This document shows positions 53,133 to 63,830 of a stretch of 64,000 nt of DNA, piece by piece. The notes under the pieces are model-generated. The model was given only the letters and a program-made list of their open reading frames with translations, had not been told where the DNA came from and ran no database searches. Each line of letters opens with the position of its first letter. The stretch's first letter is position 1. The DNA is taken from assembly GCF_024362695.1 (NCBI RefSeq), contig NC_065406.1, positions 14,818,001-14,882,000 on the forward strand. Direction: 5' to 3'. Position numbers and translations under genes: made by a program. Source of the stretch: Pectinophora gossypiella. Taxonomy: Eukaryota > Arthropoda > Insecta > Lepidoptera > Gelechiidae.

Positions 53133-54677
53133 GTGAGGACTATTATTATCTTGTCTAACTAGCCTGCACTAAATAAAAAAAAATCTGATAAAAAAAAATA
53201 AAAGTTTATAAACTTAAACCCGATTACGATAAAATATAACCCGAAACTAAAACCAGATTACCAATTATTAATTATTTGAAACTCTGTATGGAACTATGGT
53301 TTCTGCAATAAAGACAATTTATTTATTTATTACGGAAAAAATAAGCTCTAAAAAGTTTGAAACAAGAAAATAGGTATGTTTCTCTGAATTTTTTCTCAAT
53401 AGCAAAAATTACTTTACATAATACTAATTACTTTTAAATAACTACTACTACTACCTTACCACCTACCTTTTACTTTTTTTTTTACTTTTTAATAACTTTT
53501 TTTTTAGCGTGACTTTACATAGCCTATAACCACCGGACAATCAAGACGATTATAGTGACACCACATTTGTCAAATTCTGACAGGTTGGTTTAGAAGTTAG
53601 ATTGGAACAGACGTGCATACACGAATATATAAATAGCGTGTGTAGTGTCTGTTTAAAACGAGGTTGTTTGTATGAAGTGTCCGGGGTGTGGTACAGCGCT
53701 AGTGAATATACTAAAGTAGCTTCAAATAACGTTGTTTGGCGAACATAACTCCTGTCATTTTAAGAATTTGGGTCATGACCCTCCCTGCGCGACAGGTTCG
53801 GCCACGGGTGGCCGCTGCAATTTTATCTAATTCTCTACGCGTAAGACAACGCATCCCTAATTTGGTTAGGACATTACAGGCTGATCACCCCATTATCCAA
53901 AAGTAAGATGAAGTTAAGCCGTTGCGAGATGATAACCCTGACGCCAGGGTTGATGAGGTTGGTAATCCACCTCACAACCCACACGATAGAAGCAGACTGC
54001 AAAGGTCATCACTAATATAAATGAAAAAACAACTTTATTGTATCATTGTTCTCCTGTTAATTGTTATTTGTCTGCATATATAAAGAGCTTGTTTTAAAAC
54101 CGTAATGTCTGAGTCACATTAAGCTCAAGTCTATTTTAACTCGTACGTTCACCCCAAAAGGGTTAACCCTAACCACCTTTTACGTGCGTTTACTAACTAC
54201 ATTTATGGAAAGGACTAAAAAAGGTTCGAACCTAACTCTACTATAAAGGGAATGTGACTGTCATTATGGTTATGTGTGATTGACCCATTTGCTTTGTTTA
54301 CATTATGATAAGTATACTTAATACACCAAAATATCCTCTGGCGGTCAAAGATAATACGAAACTCCAAAACTTACCAACATAGGTTTTTAAATTTTAGTAT
54401 TTTATGCATAATTGAATATACTATGTTTACCTCTTTAGCATCAACCTTACCTTTTACTTTTACCTTTCCCGCGTAAAAGCAATGAGGAAAAGCGCATTTT
54501 ATTATCTTAAGAGACAAAGCAGCTTTTTATTTTTATACTCGGATTTTCCCGTGAGAGAAAGCAATCGAAAATAGCCATGCAGCCTGATGTGCGGCGAAGT
54601 TTTGTGCAGGCATTATTTATTTATTTATTTTATTTTATTTATAAAAAAGGTACACCAACAGCTTATATAATAAAACA
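53133..54677. other. DGK intron, no gene; SINE A fragment
   Basis: A headless SINE family A lies at 53858-53996 (GGACATTACAGGCTGATCAC to ACACGATAGAAGCAG). The rest is AT-rich without recognised genes. Confidence 0.55.
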
Positions 54678-54887
54678 TTAACCCCTTATTGCATGAATTA
54701 TGAAGATTGTAAATAAAAAAATATTTTTTTGCGAAAATGTGTTTATTTATTTATTATTTGCAAAAAAATACAAGACAATATTTTTTATAGTTATTATTTA
54801 TAAAAATAAATTGAAGAGCCATATTTGGCTTCGTATGTGTTTAAGCAAAATTTGTATGGGCCATATATGGCTTCGTATGCGTAGCGT

Positions 54888-55100
54888 TTACATTTTGTGG
54901 AAATCTCTAAAACAATTGCGCTTGTCATTGGAGCATAAAAAAACTTCGCACTTTTCACATTTTGTATATCTACGTAGCTTTGAGCAGAATTGATATAATT
55001 GACGTTGATTTTTTACCCAAATAGGAAAATTATCGACACCGTCAGTGCGTACAGAAGTCAACGGCAGATCTTGATGCCTGGTTGGTGCTTTTCGAGGTTT
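54888..55100 (-). pseudogene. piggyBac transposase C-terminal Cys-rich fragment
   Basis: The minus frame ends RRYTKCEKCEVFLCSNDKRN, then CFRDFHKM. The C-x2-C...C...C spacing with KRNCFRDFH is the C-terminal zinc-binding domain of piggyBac transposases. It starts where the SINE insertion ends. Confidence 0.8.
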
Positions 55101-55101
55101 C

Positions 55102-55400
55102 ATCATCATCATCATCAGCCCATTAACGTCCCCACTGCTGGGGCACGGGCCTTCCCTATGGATGGATAGGGAGATCGGGCCTTAAACCACCACGCGGGCC
55201 CAGTGCGAATTGGTGGTTATTAACGACTGCTAATGCAGCCGGGACCAACGGCTTAACGTGCCTTCCGAAGCACGGAGGAGCTCGAGATGAAAATTTTGTT
55301 TTTTTGTGGTCACCCATCCTATGACCGGCCTTTGCGAAAGTTGCTTAACTTCAACGATCGCAGACCGAACGCGTTTACCGCTGCGCCAACGAGCTCCTCG
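55102..55400 (-). repeat. SINE family C, full length, inside piggyBac
   Basis: Same structure as the other C copies: CATCATCATCATCATCAGCC at left; the complement of the 5S-like boxes (GGTCACCCATCC; GTTGCTTAACTTC) and a tRNA-like start at right. It is more recent than the piggyBac it interrupts. Confidence 0.9.
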
Positions 55401-55533
55401 ACTAGATGGAGTTCCGGCTCTTGACGTTATCGGTGTACTAAGAAGGCTGGCTGGGTGTCCTTGTCTTGTTCTGAAACTGCAAGCTTGAAATCAAACAGTG
55501 CCATGTAACTGTCGCTGTTTACATAATTGATTT

Positions 55534-55665
55534 TTATTGGGGAATGTGACGTAGTAAGTTCGTACTCCGGTCAGAATCGGAAACAAGCTCATCTTCACTC
55601 AAAAAATCATCACCAGGGATAGGATTTACATGCTTTGAAGAACCATAAAACCGTGCACAGTCCAT
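55534..55665 (-). pseudogene. piggyBac transposase N-terminal fragment
   Basis: A frame MDCARFYGSSKHVNPIPG, then an acidic DDFLSEDELVSDSD typical of piggyBac N-termini, ending at a stop after RHIPQ. The core domain that should follow is deleted. Confidence 0.6.
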
Positions 55666-56145
55666 ATCTGAAGAAATGATAAAAAGCTTTTTTGCATTTG
55701 TATACCTTTGAATGCAAGCCAGATATGACAAGACAGCAATTTAGCGGGAACGCATACCAAGCCATATATGGATTTTACAAAAAAAAGGTCATAAGTCAAA
55801 TAAATATAAATGCACATACAAAAAAACTTACTGTTGGTATGGTCGAAGATACAATGAGCATATAACTATTTTTACTGAAGATCTGAAACGTCGATAAACT
55901 ATTATTTTTCATTGATCAAAACTTCACTGCACTTGTTGCATTTCACTTGCCGGAAGCCATGCATTATAACTTCAAATACTTATGACATTTATGACTTACC
56001 GTAGAAAAAAAAATACGTTTTGCTTCACAATAGAACACTTATTATTATAAAGTTTATTTTATTTATTTCGATGTTCACTTTATATAGAAAAAAAAATCAT
56101 AAAGTTTAAAGGCCATAAATGGCTTCGCATGCGGTAAGGGGTTAA

Positions 56146-57996
56146 ATAAAATAAAAGTTACATCAGGAATTAGACTGTTACATAAGCCAATTATAGGTGC
56201 ACACAACATTTGCAAAGTAGGACAACGTAATCGTTTATTAGATAACTAAATAATAAAATTTAAAAAACAGATAACAGATATTTTATTTTCTTCGGAAAAC
56301 CAACAGCAAAAGAAATAACAGATTATGTTATAAATATACAATTATTTATTGTTTAATTTTACGAAGTGATATTTAATATAACATTTAGTAAACATTAATT
56401 TAGTATTACTTAAGTACGTTTACTTTTAATTTTCTGTTTTTTTTTATTATTATTTTTAATATTATTTGACAGATTGTATATTATTTTGTTTTGAAGATAT
56501 TATGTTTGAATGTTTTCTAGTTTTATAAACATTTAAGTACAGTAATTGTATACAAATCTTAAGTACTTAAATATAATATCATATTGGTGCTAATTCCTGC
56601 AGACGCCATCTAATTTTATTTTAAGTTATACCTGTCATTTTCTTATCCGTTGGAAAAGAAAGGGACGGGTAATCGACGGGCATAAAATTTATGGAATACA
56701 CGTCAATTTTTAGCAGAAATCTAAAACAACCGTCTAAAAATTTTACATTGGCCAATAACCCGACAGAGTTAAGTAGACAGCACATGAAACGGATTACAAT
56801 ACCAGCGATCTCGCCTATTTTAGTCACTCGGGTTATTCATTCGTTTTAAAATTAACTTGTTGATAATTATCCGTCCCTTAACTTTTTGGCGGATAAGAAA
56901 ATGACAGGTATAACTTAAAATAAAAATAGGATGTGTCTGCAGGAATTTGGGCCATTATTTTGATGTATGCATAAAAATGTTACACATAAATTACTTTACA
57001 AAAAGTAAATTTATGTATTATAAAACACAATGGCGCGAGTCAAATGTTGAAAAAGAGACACAATCGTTAAACAATGCGGTTTAAATTTTAAAATAACATT
57101 CGGTCTTACGACTGGCGACAAATGAGTGCGTACAATTATGAAGACTAACTCAGTCCAATAGAGTGAAGAAGACAGGTTTTTTATGCTCCCGGAGACATCA
57201 AGTAATATGGAAATATGGAAATTGCGAAGTCTGGTTACGTCGTCCGTTTAGTCCAAAATGGCTATACCGACTTTGGTAATCAGATTTACCTAACCAGTTA
57301 CGAGATAAGATTTTTCTTTCTCTGTTTTGTAACCAGCAGAATAATTTTTCTATATTTGTAACTTGTAACTAGTTATGGAAGCATAATTATGAATGGAAAT
57401 ATCCTGTATTTAATGACATCGTAATGAAAACTTTGACATCCGTGAAATTCCACTTGATATCAACTCAGACTCAACTCAATCATGGTCTGAATCATACCTC
57501 TCAGTAATCATTACTTTATATGTATATTTACGAAAATGGCAAAATATATCTGGTTCCACAACCAGTTACAAAACAGTGAGGGGGAGAATATATTCTCCAG
57601 TTGCTCTGTGTCATTATTCTTTATAACATTCCGAGCTTGAAGCACTTTGTAAATGCCACTTCTTGGCAACTACGCATAAGTACTTGTTACTAAGGCGTAA
57701 GTTAAAGTGGTGAAACGTGTTACTGCACTCGGCTTACGTTACAATTTAAACGTATATGGGCACATAAATCACGCCCGTAATCCCTAATGGGATGGGCAGA
57801 GCCACAAATAATCAGTACCGTACGCAGTGTACTAATACTATACGCACGAATAAATGAATTTAAGATTTTTATTTTGAATCAGAAGACGATTTTCAGCCCT
57901 AGTATGACGTTCTAAAATGGATTTGATATAAAAGGGTTTGTGACAACTTTATAGTCTGTCGCCCATGTCCTTCATCATCATTCTCCTGCTCTTATA
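56146..57996. other. Intron or intergenic stretch with MITE pieces; no gene
   Basis: Includes MITE G at 56584-56956, a MITE H half at 57413-57513, and an inverted LINE tail piece at 57766-57830. No coding signal recognised. Confidence 0.55.
56584..56956. mobile_element. MITE family G, copy 2
   Basis: Starts ATTGGTGCTAATTCCTGCAG and ends CTGCAGGAATTTGGGCCAT. Internal arms contain GGAAAAGAAAGGGACGGG and CCGTCCCTTAACTTTTTGG. Confidence 0.8.
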
Positions 57997-58056
57997 CGAG
58001 GGGAGGTCAAAAAGTTCGCGGAATGAGGGGGAAGGGGGTCGAAATTAAACACGAAA

Positions 58057-59145
58057 CTATTTTTCCTTTTCAATATATTCTCCCTTAACCTTAACACATT
58101 TTCCGGATCTATCAAATAATTTGTATATTCCATCATAAAAAAAAGATTTCTCTTTGCTGTCAAAATAGGCCGAAATTGCAGACTTGACTTCTTCATCATC
58201 GCCAAATTTTCGTCCACGCAGTTCCTTTTACATTTTTGGGAACAAATAATAATCGCTGGGGGCCAAGTCTGGACTGTAAGGCGGGTGGTTTAATTTTTCG
58301 AACCCGCATCGGTGAATGGCAGCCGTCGCAACATGGCACGTGTGGACGGGTGCGTTGTCGTGCAAAAGGAGCACACCTCTTGACAGCTTTCCTCTTCTTT
58401 TTTCCTTGATAGCCTCTTTCAATCTATCCAGTAAAGAAGCGTAGTAATGTCCCGTTATAGTCACACCATGATCTTTACAGTGGCTGCAAGTTGTCTTTGA
58501 TTACTTGTGGCTCTGCCCACCCCATTAGGGATTACGGGCGTGAGTTTATGTATGTATGTATGTACGATCTTTATAATCAATCAGCAAAATACCTTCTGTA
58601 TCCCAAAAATAGTGGCCATGATCTTTCCGGCCGATTGTGACACCTTAAACTTCTTTGGAGGAGGTGTGCCTTTTTTATGCCACTGCATCGACTCTTGCTT
58701 CGACTCAGGTTCATAGTGGTGAACCCAGGTTTCATCTCCAGTAACAATCCGGGCCATAACTTCTTCCTTATTCTCTCCACAGAGCTCTAAAAACTGCGCT
58801 GACCTTAGTCATCCCAAGATGTTGATGTAGGATATTTAAAATACTTGTTTCGGATACACCGACCATTGCTGCAAGCTGCTTCTTCTTCAAGCGGGTATCT
58901 TCTAATACAAGTTTCTCTACTTTTTCGATGATTTCCGGTGTGGTGGCCTCAATGGGCCGTCCGGAGCGGGGGTCATCTTCAATCGACTCTCTTCCTTGCT
59001 TGAAAAGACTATGCCACTTGTAAACCATGGTTTTACCAGGGGCAGAGTCCGCGTAAACTGCTAATAGCTCTTGAAAAATCGTCTGAGCGGATTTTCCTTG
59101 CTTGGTGAGGAACTTAATGACGGCGCGGTGTTCAATTTTCTCCAT
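58057..59145 (-). pseudogene. Mariner transposase, frameshifted
   Basis: The N-terminal helix-turn-helix half (MEKIEHRAVIKFLTKQGKS; VYKWHSLFKQGRESIEDDP; RSGRP) is intact to 58768, then sequence is lost. The catalytic part resumes with TGDETWVHHYEP (first Asp), later HDNAPVH and YSPDLAPSDYYLF (second and third Asp, mariner D,D34D spacing), and the C-terminus runs to KVKGEYIEKEK at 58060. Inactivating changes seen: a deletion after HLGMTKV, a one-base deletion in the ATIFWD region (about 58604), and the insertion at 58478-58565. Confidence 0.9.
58478..58565 (+). mobile_element. 88-bp LINE tail inserted in mariner
   Basis: Flanked by the perfect 8-bp duplication GATCTTTA (58470-58477 and 58566-58573). 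Sequence CAGTGGCTGCAAGTTGTCTT to GGGCGTGAGTTTATG with a (TATG)n end. Removing it restores the mariner reading LLIDYKDHGVTITGHYYA. Confidence 0.9.
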
Positions 59146-59693
59146 ATTCGCTGAGTTCTTCCCGATTCACTTGTTTGCTGGTCGATAGTTCAAACATTAA
59201 TGACCCGATTTGCTTCAAACTTGGTACATATACTGTTAATGAGGTGTGCAACTAGCGGCTACCTGTACGAGCAAACCAACCCCCTCCAACCCCTCCATTC
59301 CGCGAACTCTAAGTGTGGTCGGCACAACATGTATTCCTCTTTCATTCATTTCTGTCAGTTGTCATTTCGGTACTCACATCTTTCACACACATATCCATCT
59401 TTGCACAATCCATCCACACTTTCTTGGGTCGTCCCCTACCCCTATATCATACCATAATATTATGAGTACGTACTTCCCATAAAAAGAAGAATTACTTAAT
59501 GAGAAGTGTACATGTAATCCTTCTTCACTTTAGAAAGCATACAATCCAGTATAGAAGTGACTCGAAAATAATCTTCTCACATCATTATCTCTTGTCACGT
59601 AGGTCAGCTGGAAGAAATCTCATTGCTTAGAGACAAGCATAGCTGTACTGTCTGTTTTCTTTGTATGTTCCTTGGGCTTGTTTTGTTGTGTAC

Positions 59694-60195
59694 ATGTCGT
59701 GGCATCATAGAATTGATCATTCCATGATTTGCTCGATCATTTCATCATTCGTTGGCCACATCATGATGTAGTTTGGCCAGATCAATTAACACAAAACGTT
59801 TAACGATATGAGCAACTAAATGCATGATTACTTCATGATATGGCCAAACGCTGACAATCATATCGTAAAATTAGTAACATTATTCACCGATAGTGGCGCT
59901 GGTGTCGATTATATTTAAAACTTGATTGATATTATAATCGATGAATCAATGTTATTGTTCAATTTTCCATATCGAATGGGTACATAATTTTGAACCTAAG
60001 AAATTAATCGACTATTCGCATTTTTATTACACCACATAGCATGGATACCGCCTACATTAACGATATGGCCAACATTAAATATTGACGTTTCAACGATATG
60101 GTCAACTTAAGTTGGCCATTTCATGAAATATGACCATTTCATGAAATGGTCGACCACATCATGAAATGATCAATTTTACGATCTGGTCACGACAT
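59694..60195. mobile_element. TIR element rich in ATCATGA/TCATGAAAT motifs
   Basis: Ends ATGTCGTGGCATCATAGAAT and ATCTGGTCACGACAT pair as inverted repeats. TTGATCATT and CATGAAATGG motifs recur many times near both ends in both orientations (for example CCATTTCATGAAATGG at 60130-60150). About 502 bp, no ORF. Confidence 0.7.
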
Positions 60196-60229
60196 ACACA
60201 TAAACACATAAAAAAACATTACCATAAAT

Positions 60230-60520
60230 AGACTATATACGTCCCACTGCCAAATCGGACCTGTCAAATATTCAGGTTAGGTAAGCGGACCCCGTGAAAA
60301 ACAGGATAACGCTAGGGAGATGATTGTACGTCCCACTGCTCCCCTCAATCAACCGGAGGGGGTATGGAACATACTCCACCACGCTGCTACACTGTGGGTT
60401 GACGAAGGTGTATTTACGGCTAATAGCCGGCACCATAGGCTTAACGTGCCCTCTCGAACCATGGAAACGTTTTACTTTTTCGGTCAATCAGGTGATTCAA
60501 GCCTTGTTCCATAAAAATAA
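60230..60520 (-). repeat. SINE family B, rearranged, with a SINE D piece
   Basis: Family B tail (CGTCCCACTG) is split by a family D end (TCAGGTTAGGTAAGCGGACC, 60247-60325), then continues CCTCAATCAACCGGAGGGGG and the central module; the tRNA-like head is missing. Confidence 0.65.
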
Positions 60521-60531
60521 ATAAATTATAC

Positions 60532-60770
60532 TTACGACAATTCGTATCCGTGAGTGTTTGGGATTGGAAACTGACACCACAGAAGCTCTGAAGCATCCAA
60601 TTTCACGGCCGCTGACACCGGTCGCGATTTTCTCACGCTATTCCAAATGTCTGTGAAGCCTTTTTCAGACTCGTGCGGTTTATCCGACAACTGCGGGTTT
60701 GCACCGCATTCGTGTCGCCCGCATAATACACAAAGATGGTTAAGTCCCTTTCCTTTTCAGCGTACACAAA
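60532..60770 (-). other. Unexplained GC-richer segment with open minus frame
   Basis: The minus strand reads CVLCGRHECGANPQLSDKPH, then FTDIWNSVRKSRPVS and LLWCQFPIPNTHGYELS before a stop. The preceding in-frame stop is near 60770, and several AGs there could serve as acceptors. Other frames are also partly open. I cannot name a family. It could be a terminal exon of a nested gene or a low-stop repeat. Confidence 0.3.
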
Positions 60771-60802
60771 AATACAAATATAACTTTTTTTTTTAATTAC
60801 GT

Positions 60803-61178
60803 AGTGGCCCCGATTCCTGCAGACACCGCCTAATTTTATTTTAAGTTATATCCGTCATTTTCATATCCGTCGAAAAGGAAAGGGACGGATGATTCACAGC
60901 TCTTAATTTTAGGAAGAATGTAAATGAATGAATAAACCGGGCGAATCAAAAGGTACGTCGCTGGTATGCAATCCGTTTGACGTGCTGTCTACTTAACTGT
61001 GTCGGGTTATTGACGGATGTAAAATTTTTAAACGGTTGGTTTAGATTTGTGCTTAAAAATGACGTGTGTTCCATAAATTTTATGCTTGTCGATTACCCGT
61101 CCCTTTCCTTTTCGGCGGATAAGAAAATGACAGATATAACTTAAAATTAGCACCAGTGTCTACAGGAATTAACACCAA
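60803..61178. mobile_element. MITE family G, copy 3
   Basis: GTGGCCCCGATTCCTGCAGA at left and CAGGAATTAACACCAAT at right, with the GAAAAGGAAAGGGACGG arms. It has about 60 bp of internal sequence absent from copy 1 (near 60930-61000). Confidence 0.8.
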
Positions 61179-61238
61179 TAAAAACCATTTGCGCAGTACT
61201 TTTAAATTGGTGTTTATTCAGAAATAATAATTACATAC

Positions 61239-61389
61239 GGTCACGAGCATTAATATGTACGTATACACTTTGGTACCATGTCACATTAACTTTTTTGACA
61301 AATTGAACTGTAAGTCTCACTTAATGTCAAATATGTTAGTGCGACAGAGTCCTAAAGTGGGTACATTATATTGCTCATGACTGTACATA
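61239..61389 (+). repeat. MITE family I, copy
   Basis: ACGGTCACGAGCATTAATAT through CACATTAACTTTTTTGACAA to GCTCATGACTGT; nearly identical to 45-191. Confidence 0.8.
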
Positions 61390-61650
61390 TGTAGCATCAC
61401 ACTTCTTTTCCGGAAAGGGTAGGCAGTCGTGTATAGTTTACACACCCACTCTTCTCTAGCTCTCTAAGTCACATGTAATAGGAGGCGAGTTTATTGCCAT
61501 TAACCGGGCACAATTCCACGAAACCACGTGATAAAAATTATTTATGATCCAAACGTGAATAAATTCAGTGGTTAAAAGCCGAAGTGGGGAATTGAATCCA
61601 TGACACTATGATGTGAGAGTTGTGAGACTCGCGTTCTCCGAACCACTGTT

Positions 61651-61651
61651 C

Positions 61652-61706
<55 letters not shown>
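61651..61706. repeat. (GT)n microsatellite
   Basis: About 27 uninterrupted GT units, followed by a MITE H arm (ACATCGTAATGAATACTTAG). Confidence 0.95.
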
Positions 61707-61708
<2 letters not shown>

Positions 61709-61790
61709 CATCGTAATGAATACTTAGGGGATCATTTAGCTCATTATTCTGAGTCAGTATCAAGTGGAATTTTCTCACAACGGTATACTC

Positions 61791-61900
61791 TTCTTCTATC
61801 GTGTGGGTTGTGAGGTGGAATACCGACCTCATCAACCCTAGTGTCAGGGTTATTACTGAGCCGCCAAAGGCCCCTGACATGGCTCATGTAACGACTACAT
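61791..61900 (-). repeat. SINE family A, 3' fragment
   Basis: TTCTATCGTGTGGGTTGTGA through CCTAGTGTCAGGGTTATTAC to ATGTAACGACTACATAC. Confidence 0.75.
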
Positions 61901-61997
61901 ACTACAACAACAAACAACATACTACAACGGTATACAATTTACAATAATAAAAAAAAACATAAAATATACAGGGTGTTAGTGACATCGTAACGAAAAA

Positions 61998-63204
61998 AAA
62001 AATGGAACGCCTATTTTATTGTACTAAAAATGATGGTGGGTGTTTTTCTTGTCGCAAATGTTTAATTAAGATTTTGAATTTTTACTGTGCCGCAATGTAA
62101 GTCGAACAACGCGCCACACAGACGCTAAACTTACGCGCGGCTACGTTACGCGTGCGTGATACGATGTTGATATCTAGGTAGGAGTTTTCATTCTCTTGTA
62201 TTTAGATGCTTAGTGGTTCAACGTTTAAAAATCTTGTTTGTTGAAGTAGAACACCTACTGCCACGATTTTTCACGCACGGTACCTACCTACCAGTTATTA
62301 AAACGTTCCTAAATTATTAACAATAAAAACCCTACTCTTGCCTTACCTTAATTGTTATTCCTTCGGATGAAGTACCTAGGTAGGTACCCTAGAACATGTC
62401 ACGTCACGTAGGTATGCAACATCGCGTTTCCTCCGCGGTAGGTAGGTATCACACGCACTCACAAACACAACACCTTGCTCTTTAATAAACATCAACAATC
62501 TTCCATACTTTTGCGCAGTAAATGGTCTATGATCTATCATCATAGTCGACACTACTCATTTACAGAATGAAACAAACACTCACAAACACGAAAAAAATAT
62601 CCTCGAAAAACATCACGCGATTCGGATCAAGCTTAGTATTCGACTGAGCGGAAGCGCGCGGCGGCGTTAGCGCAAAGCATCAAAGGCGCGCCGACGACGC
62701 GCCGGCCGCGGCCGAGTCGAGCCGACGACTAGACAGAGAGAGAGAAGTATGTTTATGGTGCAAGTGACAGAGAAAGAAATAGTATCTGTTCGTATGCCTA
62801 CTTTATTGGCGAGCGTTGCCCTTGACCCGTGCGCCGGCTATTCACCTGCGCATAGCTGAAGTTGTAGATACGTTATTATTATTATTGATGACATTGATAA
62901 AATTTAATAATTAGTAATTTTTATTTGTTTATTTTAAATGTGCGTTCTATGCAGCTTAAAACACAATATGGGACTGAAAAAAAATCTAATTTTTTTATGA
63001 ATTTGGCGACAGGAAACTTCACTTGATACCTATCAACTCAAAGAAATACCTAGTATCTGTTCGTAATGCCTACTTTATTGGCGTGCGTTGCCCTTGATCC
63101 GTGAGGCTATTCACGTCCGAGTATCCATCAAGACAGATCAAACAAGCCCTAACTCGGAGGTCTTGCGTCCCAGGATCCTTTAATTATGTCTTAGAACCTT
63201 CTTG
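61998..63204. other. No gene recognised; CpG-rich patch and duplicated module
   Basis: 62640-62725 is strongly GC/CpG-rich in otherwise AT-rich DNA. A module TATCTGTTCGTATGCCTACT (62777-62840) is repeated in diverged form at 63055-63115 (GCCTACTTTATTGGCGTGCG). No coding frame or promoter could be supported. Confidence 0.5.
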
Positions 63205-63425
63205 GCCTATGTGGTCCAGTGGTTGAGCGATGGGATGCGGAGGGTCCGGGTTCGTATTCCGGTGGGGACATATCACAAAAATCTGTTTATAAGGCCTTTG
63301 GTTGGGACGTTACAGGCTGATCACCTGATTGTCCGAAAGTAAAATGATCCGAGCTTCGGAAGGTACGTTAAGTCGTTGCTCCCGTCTACTAGGTACTTAT
63401 GTAAGCACGTAGCCGTTACATGAAT
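63205..63425 (+). repeat. SINE family A, tail-truncated
   Basis: GGCCTATGTGGTCCAGTGG head, GGTTCGTATTCCGG, GGTACGTTAAGTCGTTGCTC central module, ending near CCGTTACATGA. Confidence 0.75.
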
Positions 63426-63599
63426 ATTGTACACAGAACAGGATAGGTTTAATTAGTTCTTTACTGATGATTTAACAATGAGATTTAAAACCACGAATAA
63501 CTTAGTACTTAGTACCTCGGTACCAACATGTAACAAGAAAAATAAGATCACTCCTCTCGGACAATTTTTTTCTTTGAACATGCCGACATTGCCTACGTG

Positions 63600-63830
63600 G
63601 CGGAGTTGCCGAACTATCGATAGGTAGATTATCAATTGTTGAACTTGAAAATTGTCTAAACTATCGAAAGTAGTGATAGTACATTTAGATCGATACTAGC
63701 GATAGTACCGATAGGTCTTGCTTTGTAATAATAATGGGTATTGATCTAAAAGATCTATCGATAGGTACCTACTATTGGTTTTTTTTAACTAGGTATCGAT
63801 AGAATATCGATAGGCAACACTCTGGCGGAG
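63600..63830. promoter_or_regulatory. Cluster of TATCGATA motifs
   Basis: TATCGATAG occurs at about 63616, 63756, 63796 and 63808 (one spaced AATATCGATAGG), with related CGATAC, CCGATAGG and GATCGATAC in between. In Drosophila, TATCGATA is the DRE bound by DREF/BEAF-32 at promoters and boundaries. A regulatory role here is inference; a satellite-like origin is possible. Confidence 0.4.

Larger units (their letters stand above)
54682..56141 (-). mobile_element. Non-autonomous piggyBac element
   Basis: A 1.46-kb element between TTAA target sites (54678-54681 and 56142-56145), starting CCCCTTATTGCATG and ending CATGCGGTAAGGGG, the piggyBac-type terminal pattern. It keeps the N- and C-terminal transposase ends on the minus strand, lacks the catalytic DDD core, and contains a SINE family C at 55102-55400. 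The repeated GCCATATATGGCTTCGTATG-type palindromes near both ends may be binding sites. Confidence 0.9.
57997..59316 (-). mobile_element. Degenerate mariner transposon
   Basis: The left end CGAGGGGAGGTCAAAAAG with TTCGCGGAATGAGGGGG pairs with the right end CCCTCCATTCCGCGAACT. The outermost right bases are degraded. It encodes one broken transposase and carries an 88-bp insertion. TA precedes the left end. Confidence 0.85.

Noticed and set aside
61572..61880. 102-codon ORF with a Thr-His run
   Set aside because: The run is the (GT)n microsatellite and the rest is SINE A and MITE H sequence.
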